A stretch of DNA of 37,683 nt from Acetomicrobium sp. UBA3949 (GTDB taxonomy: Bacteria; Synergistota; Synergistia; Synergistales; Acetomicrobiaceae), in contig DGDP01000137.1 of assembly GCA_002385485.1 (NCBI GenBank), forward strand, positions 1 to 37,683, in the 5' to 3' direction. The position numbers were made by a program, and so were the translations under genes. Below the pieces are notes generated by a model. That model was given only the letters and a program-made list of their open reading frames with translations, ran no database searches and was not told the origin of the DNA. Of this stretch, positions 1 through 9,114 are shown one piece after another (within the stretch, counting starts at the first letter, position 1; each line of letters begins with the position of its first letter).

Positions 1-66
1 CTACAAAAACTTGACGCGGTCATCAAAGGGGCAAAAAACGACTTACTATATCCCCACATGATATAA
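1..66 (+). CDS. C-terminal end of an upstream gene (partial)
   Basis: The first 21 codons of frame 1 are open and end in TAA at 64-66, which fits the 3' end of a gene that begins outside the window. The tail ends in NDLLYPHMI. I do not recognise the family from so short a piece. It lies 67 bp upstream of the phosphorylase start on the same strand. The stop codon sits inside a TGATATAAT element that may be the phosphorylase promoter. Coding status is an inference from position and open frame only. Confidence 0.35.
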   Translation, partial: LQKLDAVIKGAKNDLLYPHMI

Positions 67-67
67 T
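59..67 (+). promoter_or_regulatory. Candidate extended -10 promoter for the glycogen block
   Basis: TG-N-TATAAT, with TG at 59-60 and a perfect TATAAT at 62-67, forms an extended -10 element. No good -35 box lies 16-18 nt upstream, as extended -10 promoters can tolerate. Transcription would start near 74, giving a leader of about 60 nt before the ATG at 134. Confidence 0.45.
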
Positions 68-133
68 CTTTAAGTCTATGTTTGTAATAGTTCTACGCTT
101 TCTACGCAATCAGAGTGAAGGAGTGGTAGTTTA

Positions 134-1891
134 ATGGTTGAATCTTACAGCAGAAATGACGCAATGAATTACAATATACATGTAGGCTCATCGCTTACAC
201 ATCTGATGGAAATGGATCCTGCCTTTAGAACCGTTGCCTATTTTTCGATGGAAATTGGCGTCATGAACGACATTCCCACCTATGCAGGCGGATTGGGAAT
301 TTTAGCCGGCGATGTGCTGAAAAGTACAGCCGACCTCGGAGTCCCTATTGTAGGGGTTACGCTCCTGTACAAACAGGGATATTTCAAACAAAGGATCGAC
401 GAACAGGGACGACAAATTGAGGAACCCTTTCAATGGGAACCGGGTAAAAAACTAACCTTACTTCCCAATGAAGTAAACGTCGATATAGAGGGCAATTCGG
501 TATATGTACGTGTTTGGGTATATGAAATTGTCGGGGAGACGGGGTATGTTGTACCTGTCTATTTTCTAGATACCGATTATGAAAAAAACACCCCCGAGCA
601 TAGAAACCTTACATGGTATTTGTACGGAGGAGACCTCAGATACAGATTGTGCCAAGAGATGATTTTAGGAATAGGAGGTCTAAGGATCCTAAGGGATCTG
701 GGTTACAATAATATAAAGACTTTTCATCTTAATGAAGGTCATGCAGGCTTTCTGGCTTTAGAACTTCTTAGAGAACAGGGTTATATCGATTTCGAAAAAA
801 TTAAGGAACAGGTGGTCTTCACTTCGCATACTCCAGTGGCAGCAGGACACGATTATTTCTCCTTTGACCTAATAGAGAGAACCATGTCGCCAGTATTCGT
901 AGATTATTTAAAACAGATGATGCCTAACGGCGGCGTTTCAATGGTCGATTTCGGACTCAAATACAGCAGATACATAAATGGGGTATCAAAAAAACACAGA
1001 GACGTAAGCAGAAAGCTTTATAATACCGAAAACATAGATTACATAACCAACGGCGTTCATTCAAAAAGCTGGACATCTTCAAGTATGCAAAGGATTTTTG
1101 ACCAAAACATACCGGGCTGGAGAAATGACCCATCCAGGTTGGTCATGGCAAGCAAATTGGGCGACAATGAAATTTGGAAAGCCCATCAGGCAAACAAAAT
1201 GCATCTTCTATCCAAGGTGCTCGAGAAAACCGGAATAGAGCTGGACACTGAAATCCTCACTATAGGCTTCGCCAGAAGAGCAGTAGCGTACAAAAGAGCC
1301 GATCTCATCTTTAAAGACATAAATAGATTAATTGACATATGCGCCGGCAAAGTACAACTCATATTCTCGGGAAAGGCGCATCCTTCCGACGAAGACGGCA
1401 AAAAGATGATACAGCGCGTGACAGAGATCTCTAAAGAGATTTCCGATAAAATCCCGGTAGTTTTCTTGGATAATTACGACATGGAACTGGCCGGTTTACT
1501 CACCTCGGGGGTTGACGTATGGCTCAACACGCCCATTAGACCACGTGAAGCTTCGGGAACTAGCGGAATGAAGTGTGCCCATAACGGAGTATTAAATTTA
1601 TCCATATTGGACGGATGGTGGGTTGAGGGCTGGATAGAAGACATAACGGGGTGGGCAATAGGGCCCGAACCAAAAGAAGTGGAGCTCGTAAATTACGACG
1701 AGTCCCAAGACGCGGATGCGTTATACAAAGTGCTTGAGCAAAAGGTCATACCATTGTATTATCAAAATAAAGACAAATGGATTTCAATGATGAAAAATAC
1801 AATTTCCTTAAATGCCAGCTATTTCAATACTCATCGAGTTGTAAGAGAATATTGCGAAAAAGCCTATGGCATACACCCAAAATATTACTAA
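134..1891 (+). CDS. glgP: Alpha-glucan phosphorylase (short GT35 form)
   Basis: Releases glucose-1-phosphate from glycogen or maltodextrin by phosphorolysis using pyridoxal phosphate (PLP), in the cytoplasm. The 585-residue protein matches the short alpha-glucan phosphorylase branch and lacks the long N-terminal extension seen in larger homologues. Visible motifs are FSMEIG and YAGGLGILAGD near the N-terminus, HLNEGHAGF and TSHTPVAAGHD in the middle, RRAVAYKRADL, and EASGTSGMK near the C-terminus, whose Lys480 is the expected PLP lysine. GAAGGAG at 117-123 lies at good spacing from the ATG. It is followed after 21 bp by glycogen synthase, so degradation and synthesis genes are probably co-transcribed. 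The family is clear; specificity for glycogen rather than maltodextrin is inferred from context. Confidence 0.93.
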   Translation: MVESYSRNDAMNYNIHVGSSLTHLMEMDPAFRTVAYFSMEIGVMNDIPTYAGGLGILAGDVLKSTADLGVPIVGVTLLYKQGYFKQRIDEQGRQIEEPFQWEPGKKLTLLPNEVNVDIEGNSVYVRVWVYEIVGETGYVVPVYFLDTDYEKNTPEHRNLTWYLYGGDLRYRLCQEMILGIGGLRILRDLGYNNIKTFHLNEGHAGFLALELLREQGYIDFEKIKEQVVFTSHTPVAAGHDYFSFDLIERTMSPVFVDYLKQMMPNGGVSMVDFGLKYSRYINGVSKKHRDVSRKLYNTENIDYITNGVHSKSWTSSSMQRIFDQNIPGWRNDPSRLVMASKLGDNEIWKAHQANKMHLLSKVLEKTGIELDTEILTIGFARRAVAYKRADLIFKDINRLIDICAGKVQLIFSGKAHPSDEDGKKMIQRVTEISKEISDKIPVVFLDNYDMELAGLLTSGVDVWLNTPIRPREASGTSGMKCAHNGVLNLSILDGWWVEGWIEDITGWAIGPEPKEVELVNYDESQDADALYKVLEQKVIPLYYQNKDKWISMMKNTISLNASYFNTHRVVREYCEKAYGIHPKYY

Positions 1892-1912
1892 ATTAAAGTG
1901 AAGTGGTAAGAG

Positions 1913-3400
1913 GTGTCTTCGCCTTTCAAAAAAACAAAAGTGCTTCACGTTGCTTCAGAAATGCACCCACTCGCAAAAAAAGGAGGACTGGGCGACGTCG
2001 TCGGCTCACTGCCCAAAGCACAAAGAGAACTTGGCATTGACAGCAGGGTTTTATTGCCTCTCTACCCGGGAGTTATGGATCGCATCAACGGGGAGGCAAA
2101 AAAATTACCGCGCAAGCTATATCTTCCTTTAGAATGGAGAGTATTTCCTGCCCGATTATGGCATACAGATGTCCAGGAGGTCCCTGTTTACCTTCTGGAC
2201 ATCGAAGATATATCCTTTTCGGCAGATGTATATCCAAATCAATTGGACATGAACTCGGTAAGACCTTTTTTCCTTCTCTCCTTGGCTGCAATGGAATTTA
2301 AAAAGGCAACCAACTGGAATCCACATATATTTCACATTCACGATTGGCCTACCTCTATGGTGGCAGCCTCTCTTAAATGGCACATGTATTATTCGACATT
2401 ATCCGACCAATATGATACCGTTCTCACAATACACAACCTTGCTCACCAAGGAATCATTCAGGAAACGAACTTAATTCAATGGGGAATCCCAAAAGAGGCT
2501 TTTAACATAGAAGGGTTGGAATACTATGGAATGACCAACTTTTTAAAGGGCGGAATTATAGCTTCCGACATGGTCACGACAGTCTCTCCCCGCTATTCCT
2601 GGGAAATACAGACGAGGGAATATGGAATGGGCCTGGATGGTGTTTTAAAAAAGTACAACAGTAAGCTAAAGGGAATACTCAACGGGATCGATTACTCCTA
2701 TTGGAATCCCAAAACAGATCCTCTTATTCCAGCACATTACGACGTAAACGACATTGCCCCGAAAAGAGAATGCAAAAAATCCTTATTATCCCGATGCGGC
2801 TGGGAAGACAATGGCTCACCAGTCTTAATATATATAGGCAGACTCGCGGAACAAAAGGGCTTGGATATATTATTGCCCTCCATAGAAGCCATTCCGGGTC
2901 ACGGTTGCAAGTTGATCGTTTTAGGCGAAGGAAGCGAAATTTACGAAAGAGCTCTATTGGATATGTGCGCGCAATTTCCCGACAGCCTATTCGTTAAAAT
3001 AGGATATGATGAGGAGCTATCGCACCTCATGTATGCAGGAGGAGATATGCTCGTAATGCCTTCATATTTCGAACCTTGCGGTTTATCGCAACTAATCGCA
3101 ATGCGATATGGAACAGTCCCCATATGTCGTGCTACAGGAGGGCTTGCAGACACAGTTATAGATGCCGATTCAGCATCGGATGGAACCGGTTTTTTATTCA
3201 GTTCTTACGATACCGAGGCTTTCTTGCGAGCTATGGGAAGGGCTTTGGCGTCTTGGAACTCTCCAAATCTCTGGAATCGAATTATGTTAAACTGCATGAA
3301 GGTCGACTTTTCTTGGTCCAAATCCTCACGAGAATACGCGAATCTATACCTCGAACTGCTGGGAGTCCCGGAAGACGAAAACAAAAATCTATTGCGTTAG
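1913..3400 (+). CDS. glgA: Glycogen synthase (ADP-glucose type, GT5)
   Basis: Transfers glucose from ADP-glucose to the non-reducing end of an alpha-1,4-glucan. The N-terminal GT5 domain opens with VLHVASEMHPLAKKGGLGDVV, containing the KxGGL ADP-glucose loop (Lys22). The C-terminal GT-B domain carries YIGRLAEQKGLD and the catalytic region EPCGLSQLIAMRYGTVP (Glu387), followed by RATGGLADTV. At 495 residues it has normal family length. The start is GTG: an in-frame TAA only two codons upstream rules out a longer form. The ribosome site is poor, with purines AAGAGG directly abutting the GTG, so coupling to translation of glgP 21 bp upstream is plausible. Confidence 0.94.
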   Translation: MSSPFKKTKVLHVASEMHPLAKKGGLGDVVGSLPKAQRELGIDSRVLLPLYPGVMDRINGEAKKLPRKLYLPLEWRVFPARLWHTDVQEVPVYLLDIEDISFSADVYPNQLDMNSVRPFFLLSLAAMEFKKATNWNPHIFHIHDWPTSMVAASLKWHMYYSTLSDQYDTVLTIHNLAHQGIIQETNLIQWGIPKEAFNIEGLEYYGMTNFLKGGIIASDMVTTVSPRYSWEIQTREYGMGLDGVLKKYNSKLKGILNGIDYSYWNPKTDPLIPAHYDVNDIAPKRECKKSLLSRCGWEDNGSPVLIYIGRLAEQKGLDILLPSIEAIPGHGCKLIVLGEGSEIYERALLDMCAQFPDSLFVKIGYDEELSHLMYAGGDMLVMPSYFEPCGLSQLIAMRYGTVPICRATGGLADTVIDADSASDGTGFLFSSYDTEAFLRAMGRALASWNSPNLWNRIMLNCMKVDFSWSKSSREYANLYLELLGVPEDENKNLLR

Positions 3401-3402
3401 TC

Positions 3403-3432
3403 TTGTCATATAACCTACTAACAGGGTATAGT
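3403..3432 (+). promoter_or_regulatory. Candidate promoter for glgC
   Basis: TTGTCA (3403-3408) and TATAGT (3427-3432) are separated by 18 nt and lie in the 94-bp gap before glgC, starting just after the glgA stop. This would give glgC a transcript of its own in addition to read-through from glgP-glgA. The assignment rests on consensus match only. Confidence 0.45.
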
Positions 3433-3494
3433 TATAAGCATAGTTATAAAAATATATAGTACACCTTAAGAAATTATTTACGGGGGTGGCATTT

Positions 3495-4769
3495 TTGATC
3501 TATGGAAAGTACGGGAGGGTGTTGGGCATAGTTCTAGCAGGTGGTCGAGGCCAGAGACTTTCCCCCTTGACAAGGCACCGCGCAAAGCCGGCAGTTCATT
3601 TTGCAGCCAAATATAGGATAGTAGATTTTGCCCTTTCCAACTTAGTTAACAGCGGAGTCTTCTCCATTTACGTCCTCGTCCAATTTCGAAGCCAGTCATT
3701 GAACGAGCACATTGAAAGAGGGTGGCAGTTTGGAGGCGCCTTGAGAGGCAGAGACTTCTTTATAACTGTTGTACCCGCGCAAATGTGGACCGGCGAGCAT
3801 TGGTACAAAGGAACGGCCGATGCCGTCTTTCAAAATCTACACCTGATCACCATTTACAATGCCGACCGTATTTGCGTATTCGCCGCCGATCATGTATATA
3901 AGATGGACATAGAACAAATGATGCAAAAACATATAGAACAAAAAGCGGATTGCACGGTAGCCGCTTACGAAGTGCCTGTAAGCGAAGCGTCTGCCTTTGG
4001 ATGCCTGAAAACGGACAAAGATGGTTTTGTCGTAGAATTCCTGGAAAAGCCGAAGAACCCGCCCGAAATTCCAAACCGGCCCGGATTTAGCTTTGTTTCC
4101 ATGGGCAATTACATCTTCGAAAGGGAAATTTTAGAAGAAGTATTAGTTGAAGATGCAAATGATCCCGACAGCAGTCATGATTTCGGAAAAGATATATTGC
4201 CGAAACTATACAAAAACCATAAAGTATTGTCCTACGATTTTAAAACAAATGCCATCCCGGGAAATGATAAGCCGTATTGGAAAGACGTAGGAACGATCAA
4301 AGCTTACTGGCAGGCTCATATGGACCTGCTCAAGGAAAATGCGGATTTAAATCTTTTCAACCCGCAATGGCCCATCAGAACCGTATCCTACGCCGACCCT
4401 CCGGGGTTCACCTTCTCCGTGGACAACTCCTCAAGCAGCGTGGAAGACGCGCTTCGCGCGGAGGGAAGTCAAGTAATCGGGGCAACCGTAAAAAGATCGG
4501 TTTTGTCGAGAAACTGCGTTATAAAGCCCGGCGCCTACGTTGAGGAATGCATAATAGGAAGAGGAGTAGTCATTGGGGAACGGTGTCGATTGAAAAGGGT
4601 CATTGTGGATGCCCAAAACGTTATCCCCCAGGATACTGAAATAGGATTCGATGAAGATTTGGATCGTCAAAGATATCACGTCGATCCTTCGGGCATAGTG
4701 GTCGTCCCTATGCCCGCCATACAACTTAGAGCAAAGGTGAATTTCCCCTACCCAGATTCAGGAATTTAG
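3495..4769 (+). CDS. glgC: Glucose-1-phosphate adenylyltransferase (ADP-glucose pyrophosphorylase)
   Basis: Makes ADP-glucose from glucose-1-phosphate and ATP, the committed step of glycogen synthesis. The nucleotidyltransferase loop GIVLAGGRGQRLSPLT is followed by the KPAVHFAAKYRIVDFALSN region (usual allosteric effector contacts), the WYKGTADAVFQN signature, FAADHVYKMD (catalytic Asp) and FLEKPKNPP (sugar-phosphate binding Lys). The C-terminal third is a left-handed beta-helix with repeats such as VIGATVKRSVLSRNCVIKPGAYV. A GTG at 3486 would add three residues, but GGGGGTGG (3482-3489) overlaps that codon and sits 5 nt before TTG 3495, so TTG is preferred. It completes the glgP-glgA-glgC set. 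No branching enzyme is visible in the window. Confidence 0.94.
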   Translation: MIYGKYGRVLGIVLAGGRGQRLSPLTRHRAKPAVHFAAKYRIVDFALSNLVNSGVFSIYVLVQFRSQSLNEHIERGWQFGGALRGRDFFITVVPAQMWTGEHWYKGTADAVFQNLHLITIYNADRICVFAADHVYKMDIEQMMQKHIEQKADCTVAAYEVPVSEASAFGCLKTDKDGFVVEFLEKPKNPPEIPNRPGFSFVSMGNYIFEREILEEVLVEDANDPDSSHDFGKDILPKLYKNHKVLSYDFKTNAIPGNDKPYWKDVGTIKAYWQAHMDLLKENADLNLFNPQWPIRTVSYADPPGFTFSVDNSSSSVEDALRAEGSQVIGATVKRSVLSRNCVIKPGAYVEECIIGRGVVIGERCRLKRVIVDAQNVIPQDTEIGFDEDLDRQRYHVDPSGIVVVPMPAIQLRAKVNFPYPDSGI

Positions 4770-4810
4770 TATATACTACCCGAGTAAATTTTTTTATGGG
4801 AGGAAGATTT

Positions 4811-5734
4811 ATGACAAAGGGAAATATCTGCGACGAAGTAAAAAAACTTTTGGATATGGCTGATTCAACAAATAACCACGAGGAAGCAACAAGGCTTGCG
4901 AATAAAGTCCTCGAGCTGGACCCAACAAATTGCGAGGCTTTACTGTTATTGGCGGACAATGCCATATCCGATGGCGATATGGAAAATAATCGCTTTTATC
5001 TCAACCGGATAATCGAAAACTACGAGAAAGGACAATCCAAAGACAATACGAGAGATGCGGAAGATGCCAATGACGAAATTTACCTTTTCGCCCTTGAAAG
5101 GCTTGCCTTTTCGCTTTCCTTCGACGATCGCCACGAAGAAGCTATGTCGGTTGCCCAAAAATTGTTAGAGATCGATGTAGAAGGAAAAACTACGGCCAAA
5201 GATACGATTTATCGGTCGTTGTTGATGATGGACCGCTACAAAGAAATATTGGAAATGATCTGCCAGGAGGAAAACCCTTCAGCCGTTGCTCTGCACGCAA
5301 AGGCGATAGCTCTATATCAATTGGACGGAATGAGCTGGAACTCTTACGAAGCCTTGGTCAGCGCATTGGAAGGCGATCCTGATGCTCCTTTCTATGCTTT
5401 GGGCATTTGGGATGAGCCTGAGGAACCTGACGAAGAGGAAGTCCAATCCATGCTGACAGCCTTGTATATAGTAGAGCCGTGGGCCAAATCCGACGAACTC
5501 ATCGACTGGATAACCCATATTACCATCGCCTTCGGTTTTTTCACCCAACGCCTTCCGGAGGATTTTCTCCAGGTTATGGAATTAAGCGAAACCGGTAGTA
5601 TGGCTAGGCAGGAATTAGACGAATTAAAGAAAATAATCGACGAAATGCAGAAAGTGGAAGCCGTAAGGGATCACGACTTCAAGGGTATAGATCGCGTAGT
5701 CTTCGATGCACTGCGCTTCAGACGTAAATATTAA
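4811..5734 (+). CDS. TPR-like helical repeat protein of unknown role
   Basis: A 307-residue acidic, soluble protein with no signal peptide or membrane segment. Residues about 10-75 resemble tandem TPR helices (EEATRLANKVLELDPTNCEALLLLADNA), and a second TPR-like pair appears around EALSVAQKLLEID-type residues near 110-130. The rest is helical with no catalytic motif that I recognise. An ATG at 4796 overlaps the SD sequence GGGAGGA (4798-4804), so ATG 4811, 6 nt downstream of it, is the likely start. It follows glgC by 41 bp with no visible terminator and is probably in the same transcript. A scaffold role in glycogen metabolism would be pure inference. Confidence 0.72.
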   Translation: MTKGNICDEVKKLLDMADSTNNHEEATRLANKVLELDPTNCEALLLLADNAISDGDMENNRFYLNRIIENYEKGQSKDNTRDAEDANDEIYLFALERLAFSLSFDDRHEEAMSVAQKLLEIDVEGKTTAKDTIYRSLLMMDRYKEILEMICQEENPSAVALHAKAIALYQLDGMSWNSYEALVSALEGDPDAPFYALGIWDEPEEPDEEEVQSMLTALYIVEPWAKSDELIDWITHITIAFGFFTQRLPEDFLQVMELSETGSMARQELDELKKIIDEMQKVEAVRDHDFKGIDRVVFDALRFRRKY

Positions 5735-5748
5735 AACCCAAAAAAAGA

Positions 5749-6477
5749 TTAAACCATTATAGCAGGCAAATTATTCCACAGGGTAAGCCGTGGAATCGTA
5801 TGGCTTTCGTCAATACGGGAAGCGTATTCAACGTCGCTCCATAGGCCCAAATCCTTCAAGCTTAATGCGTGCTCTGCATCCGTCATGGCACGCATTAAAT
5901 TTTTATCGTAATATTCCCAAGTGGCTATCGCTATCTTTGCTCCATCGTTTAACTTCAAACTTTGGATTTTATTCTTTGCAATTTCCACCATCATACCAGC
6001 ACAGGCGGTGTCATCTATCATTGCTCGGTTGAACCTGCCGGCGCAAAGTATGCCTATTTTGTTGCCTCTTTCGATAGCAGCTTCAACTACAGCGGTGGCG
6101 TTTCTGGAGCAGCCTGCAAACACGATACCCGAAGAAGCCGCAGCGCGTAACAATGCTTTAGTTCCGTTGGTAGTCGTCATTATGGCCCCGTGAAAATCTC
6201 TTAGGTTATATCGAAGCAATTCAATCGGAGAATTGCCACAATCGAAGCCGGGAGGAGGAAGGCTTTTTCTTTCTCCCATTAAAAGCCATTTTCCGCCAAG
6301 TTTAGACTTTAGGCTGTAGGCCTCTTCTACATCTTCTACAGGCAAAAGGACCTTGCCGCCCATCTCAAAAAATGTCACTATTGTCGTGGTAGCCCGTAAG
6401 ATATCGACCACGATCCAAGTATCTATGCGATCCAGATCACCGGAGGGGTTTAACACAACCGTCAGTTGAACCGACAT
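5749..6477 (-). CDS. 2-phosphosulfolactate phosphatase family protein (ComB-like)
   Basis: The family enzyme is a Mg-dependent phosphatase that removes phosphate from 2-phosphosulfolactate in coenzyme M synthesis, but most bacterial members have no proven substrate. Family motifs seen are VVDILRATTTIVTFFEMGG near the N-terminus, LMGERKSLPPPGFDCGNSP, IMTTTNGTKAL and an FNRAMIDDTACAG stretch. An ATG seven codons further upstream is possible, but AGGAGA at 6484-6489 lies 6 nt from ATG 6477, which I prefer (242 residues). It converges on the TPR gene with a 14-bp gap and is divergent from enzyme I. No ComA or ComC partner is visible, so coenzyme M synthesis is not supported. Confidence 0.85.
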   Translation of the reverse strand: MSVQLTVVLNPSGDLDRIDTWIVVDILRATTTIVTFFEMGGKVLLPVEDVEEAYSLKSKLGGKWLLMGERKSLPPPGFDCGNSPIELLRYNLRDFHGAIMTTTNGTKALLRAAASSGIVFAGCSRNATAVVEAAIERGNKIGILCAGRFNRAMIDDTACAGMMVEIAKNKIQSLKLNDGAKIAIATWEYYDKNLMRAMTDAEHALSLKDLGLWSDVEYASRIDESHTIPRLTLWNNLPAIMV

Positions 6478-6500
6478 TTTTAATCTCCTGTGCAACAAAT

Positions 6501-6529
6501 TTGTTTATTTTTACCTTCGCTTGTAACAT
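6501..6529 (+). promoter_or_regulatory. Weak candidate promoter for ptsI
   Basis: TTGTTT (6501-6506) and TAACAT (6524-6529) with a 17-nt spacer lie in the 88-bp divergent gap between the ComB-like gene and ptsI. Each box matches the vegetative consensus at four of six positions, so the call is tentative. Confidence 0.3.
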
Positions 6530-6565
6530 AATACAGATATCACATAAATAACAGGAGGGTCAATC

Positions 6566-8284
6566 ATGTCAGAAATTAAATTGAAGGGTACTCCTCTATC
6601 TCCTGGTCTTTCCTATGGATACGCTTTTACATACAAGACCATACCCTTTGAGCAAAGAAACATCGTCATTAAAACCAAAGACGTCGAAAAGGAGCTATCC
6701 CGCCTAAAAGATGCCATTAAAAAAACGAGGGAATCCCTCGAAAAACTGAAGGATAGAACCAAAAAGAAGCTGGGAGAGGAAAAGGCGGGAATTATAGAGG
6801 CTCACATGCTGATGCTTGAAGACCCCATGTTCATTCAAGAAATTGAAAACACCATAAAAGAAGGCCATTCTGCAGAGGACGCCGTTTACACGGCCACTAT
6901 GAAGATAAAAAAGATGTTTGAAGATATACCTGACCCCTATTTAAGAGAAAGGGCTGCAGACGTAGAAGATGTGGGCAGCAGGCTATTCAGAAACTTATTG
7001 GGAGCAAAAGATCTTGAATCGATAGGACGAGAGGAATCAACTATAGTCGTCGCCAGCGACCTGGCTCCCTCGGAATTAATCGCCATATCGGGAAACAATG
7101 TCGTCGGCTTAGTGCTCCTCCACGGAGGCCCAACATCTCACATGGCCATAATAGCCAAGTCATTAGATTTGCCTGCTGTATCCGGAATAGATATAAACAC
7201 AATCTCCGACAATAACATTATCATAATCGACGGCACAAAAGGAGAAGTAACGATAAACCCTTCTCCTGAAACGCTTTCGCAGGTCAAAAGAAAGGTAGAG
7301 GAACTCAAAAAAGAGCAAGAGGAGGCCATGAGCCTGAAAGATGCTCCTGCAATCACCTCAGACGGTTTCAAGCTAAAGTTGTGGGGCAACATAGCCCATC
7401 CAAACGAGGTGAGCAGCGTTTTATCCTTCGGAGGAAAGGGTATAGGCTTATTCCGAACGGAATTTCTTTTCATGAACAGAAACAATCCTCCCAGCGAAGA
7501 TGAGCAATTTGAAGCCTATAGCAAGGCATTGGCGGAAATGAACCCCAACCCTGTAGTAATCAGAACGATGGATGCCGGCGGCGATAAGGAGATCTTCTAT
7601 CTCAACATACCGAAGGAGGACAATCCCTTTTTGGGCTATCGCGCCATTCGGATTGGCATCACCGAGGAAGGTTTGCTTTTGACACAACTCCGGGCTTTAC
7701 TGAGAAGCGCAACCTACGGAAATCTTTACATAATGTTCCCTATGATCTCTTCTCTATGGGAGGTAAAAAGGGCAAAAGACCTGCTCCGAAAAGCAGCCCG
7801 ACAACTGAAGGAGGAGGGAATAGAACAGGGATCGGCAAAAATAGGAATAATGATAGAAATACCCTCCGCAGCTCTTATGGCGGATGAGCTTGCAAAGGAG
7901 GTTGACTTCTTCTCCATTGGAACCAACGATTTAACTCAATATACATTGGCAGTGGACAGAGGAAACGCGAAGATATCCCGATGGTACGATCACCTGCATC
8001 CTGCAGTTCTCAAGCTTATCGACATGACTGCAAAGGCAGCAAAAAAACACAAAATTGAGCTTGGAATGTGTGGCGAAATGGCCGGCGACCCTTTAGCTCT
8101 TCCAATACTCATTGGGATGGAGTTCGACGAACTTTCTATGTCACCTCCGGCAATTCCAAAGATCAAAAGACTTACACGAAAAACCAGCTTGGGAAGAGCT
8201 AAAGAGATTACGCAAAAAGTTTTGTTGATGAAAGATGCAACAGAAGTGCGCACCTTTCTTGAGGAGATGACATCTCAATTATGA
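6566..8284 (+). CDS. ptsI: Phosphoenolpyruvate-protein phosphotransferase (PTS enzyme I)
   Basis: Transfers phosphate from phosphoenolpyruvate to HPr as the first step of the phosphotransferase system. Domains in order are an N-terminal helical HPr-binding region (residues about 1-145), the phospho-His domain with GGPTSHMAI (His192 is the phosphorylated residue), and the C-terminal PEP-binding TIM barrel with GIGLFRTEFLFM, RTMDAGGDKE, FFSIGTNDLTQY and LGMCGEMAGDP. At 572 residues it has normal length. AGGAGGGT precedes the ATG. The stop overlaps the next gene by ATGA. No HPr or enzyme II gene is in the window, so the phosphate acceptor must be encoded elsewhere. Confidence 0.95.
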   Translation: MSEIKLKGTPLSPGLSYGYAFTYKTIPFEQRNIVIKTKDVEKELSRLKDAIKKTRESLEKLKDRTKKKLGEEKAGIIEAHMLMLEDPMFIQEIENTIKEGHSAEDAVYTATMKIKKMFEDIPDPYLRERAADVEDVGSRLFRNLLGAKDLESIGREESTIVVASDLAPSELIAISGNNVVGLVLLHGGPTSHMAIIAKSLDLPAVSGIDINTISDNNIIIIDGTKGEVTINPSPETLSQVKRKVEELKKEQEEAMSLKDAPAITSDGFKLKLWGNIAHPNEVSSVLSFGGKGIGLFRTEFLFMNRNNPPSEDEQFEAYSKALAEMNPNPVVIRTMDAGGDKEIFYLNIPKEDNPFLGYRAIRIGITEEGLLLTQLRALLRSATYGNLYIMFPMISSLWEVKRAKDLLRKAARQLKEEGIEQGSAKIGIMIEIPSAALMADELAKEVDFFSIGTNDLTQYTLAVDRGNAKISRWYDHLHPAVLKLIDMTAKAAKKHKIELGMCGEMAGDPLALPILIGMEFDELSMSPPAIPKIKRLTRKTSLGRAKEITQKVLLMKDATEVRTFLEEMTSQL

Positions 8285-9114
8285 CCGAAAAAATGGAGAT
8301 CATATCTCATTGCGCGCGAGGATCTTTCGGAGACAAAAGGGTCTTGATCCAGGGGTACATTATTTCAAAGTCATTTCCCCTGGTCTTGCTTTTGCACGGA
8401 GTGCACGGCTGCGCCAATCTGGCAGAGGGAAACAAATACGGCGTTCTGGCACGCTTGCTTGCGCAGGAATCCATAAATGTCCTGACCATTGAAACCAGCA
8501 GAAAAACCAGAGACAGGGATGCCTATGGCAACGATAGAAACAGATGGATAATGGATGCCTTTAAGGGAAAAACCTATGCCATGGACTTATTTGACGTGGC
8601 GAGTGCTATTTCGTTCATACATGATGATCTCAGATGGCCTGAGTTATGGCTATGGGGTTTTTCTCTGGGAGGTTTGCATTTTCTGATTTTGACGGGCGGA
8701 ATTTATAAAAAAGTTTTAGAACGGGCTGGCCTGAAAAACCCTATAACCACCTTTCCCAAGATCGAAGGTTTGATACTCTCCGGGAGCGGAGACGAGATAC
8801 GCCCGGAAAACGGGCCGTCGTTTCACGAGCCTATTTTGGACTCTCTGCCCTGTCAAGAAATGCTTCTGGAGGCAGCGAAAAATACGAATGCGGAAAATGT
8901 CTATGCCTTTTACGGCAGCCTTGATGAAACCTTTGCTAAGGAAGCATGTAGGAGGCTGTTTGAATTAACGCCCACAAAACGAGACTTCATCGTCCTCGAA
9001 GGAGTTGACCATTCTTTTAGAACTGTTAACGGCATTCCTTCGATATCGCCTTTAATCGATATGGTAAATTACCTAAAGAAGCATATTCTAAAAAATCCAG
9101 GGCCAACCCGGTGA
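8281..9114 (+). CDS. Alpha/beta-hydrolase (dienelactone-hydrolase-like)
   Basis: A soluble 277-residue alpha/beta-hydrolase of unknown substrate. The oxyanion region LLLHGVHGC lies near residues 37-46, the nucleophile elbow GFSLGG near 130, a likely acid residue sits in YGSLDE, and the His is in LEGVDHSF near the C-terminus, giving a complete Ser-Asp-His triad. No signal peptide is present. It overlaps ptsI by 4 nt (ATGA), which points to translational coupling. Its last 27 bp overlap the end of the convergent prepilin peptidase gene. Esterase or peptidase activity is possible; I do not assign one. Confidence 0.8.
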   Translation: MTEKMEIISHCARGSFGDKRVLIQGYIISKSFPLVLLLHGVHGCANLAEGNKYGVLARLLAQESINVLTIETSRKTRDRDAYGNDRNRWIMDAFKGKTYAMDLFDVASAISFIHDDLRWPELWLWGFSLGGLHFLILTGGIYKKVLERAGLKNPITTFPKIEGLILSGSGDEIRPENGPSFHEPILDSLPCQEMLLEAAKNTNAENVYAFYGSLDETFAKEACRRLFELTPTKRDFIVLEGVDHSFRTVNGIPSISPLIDMVNYLKKHILKNPGPTR

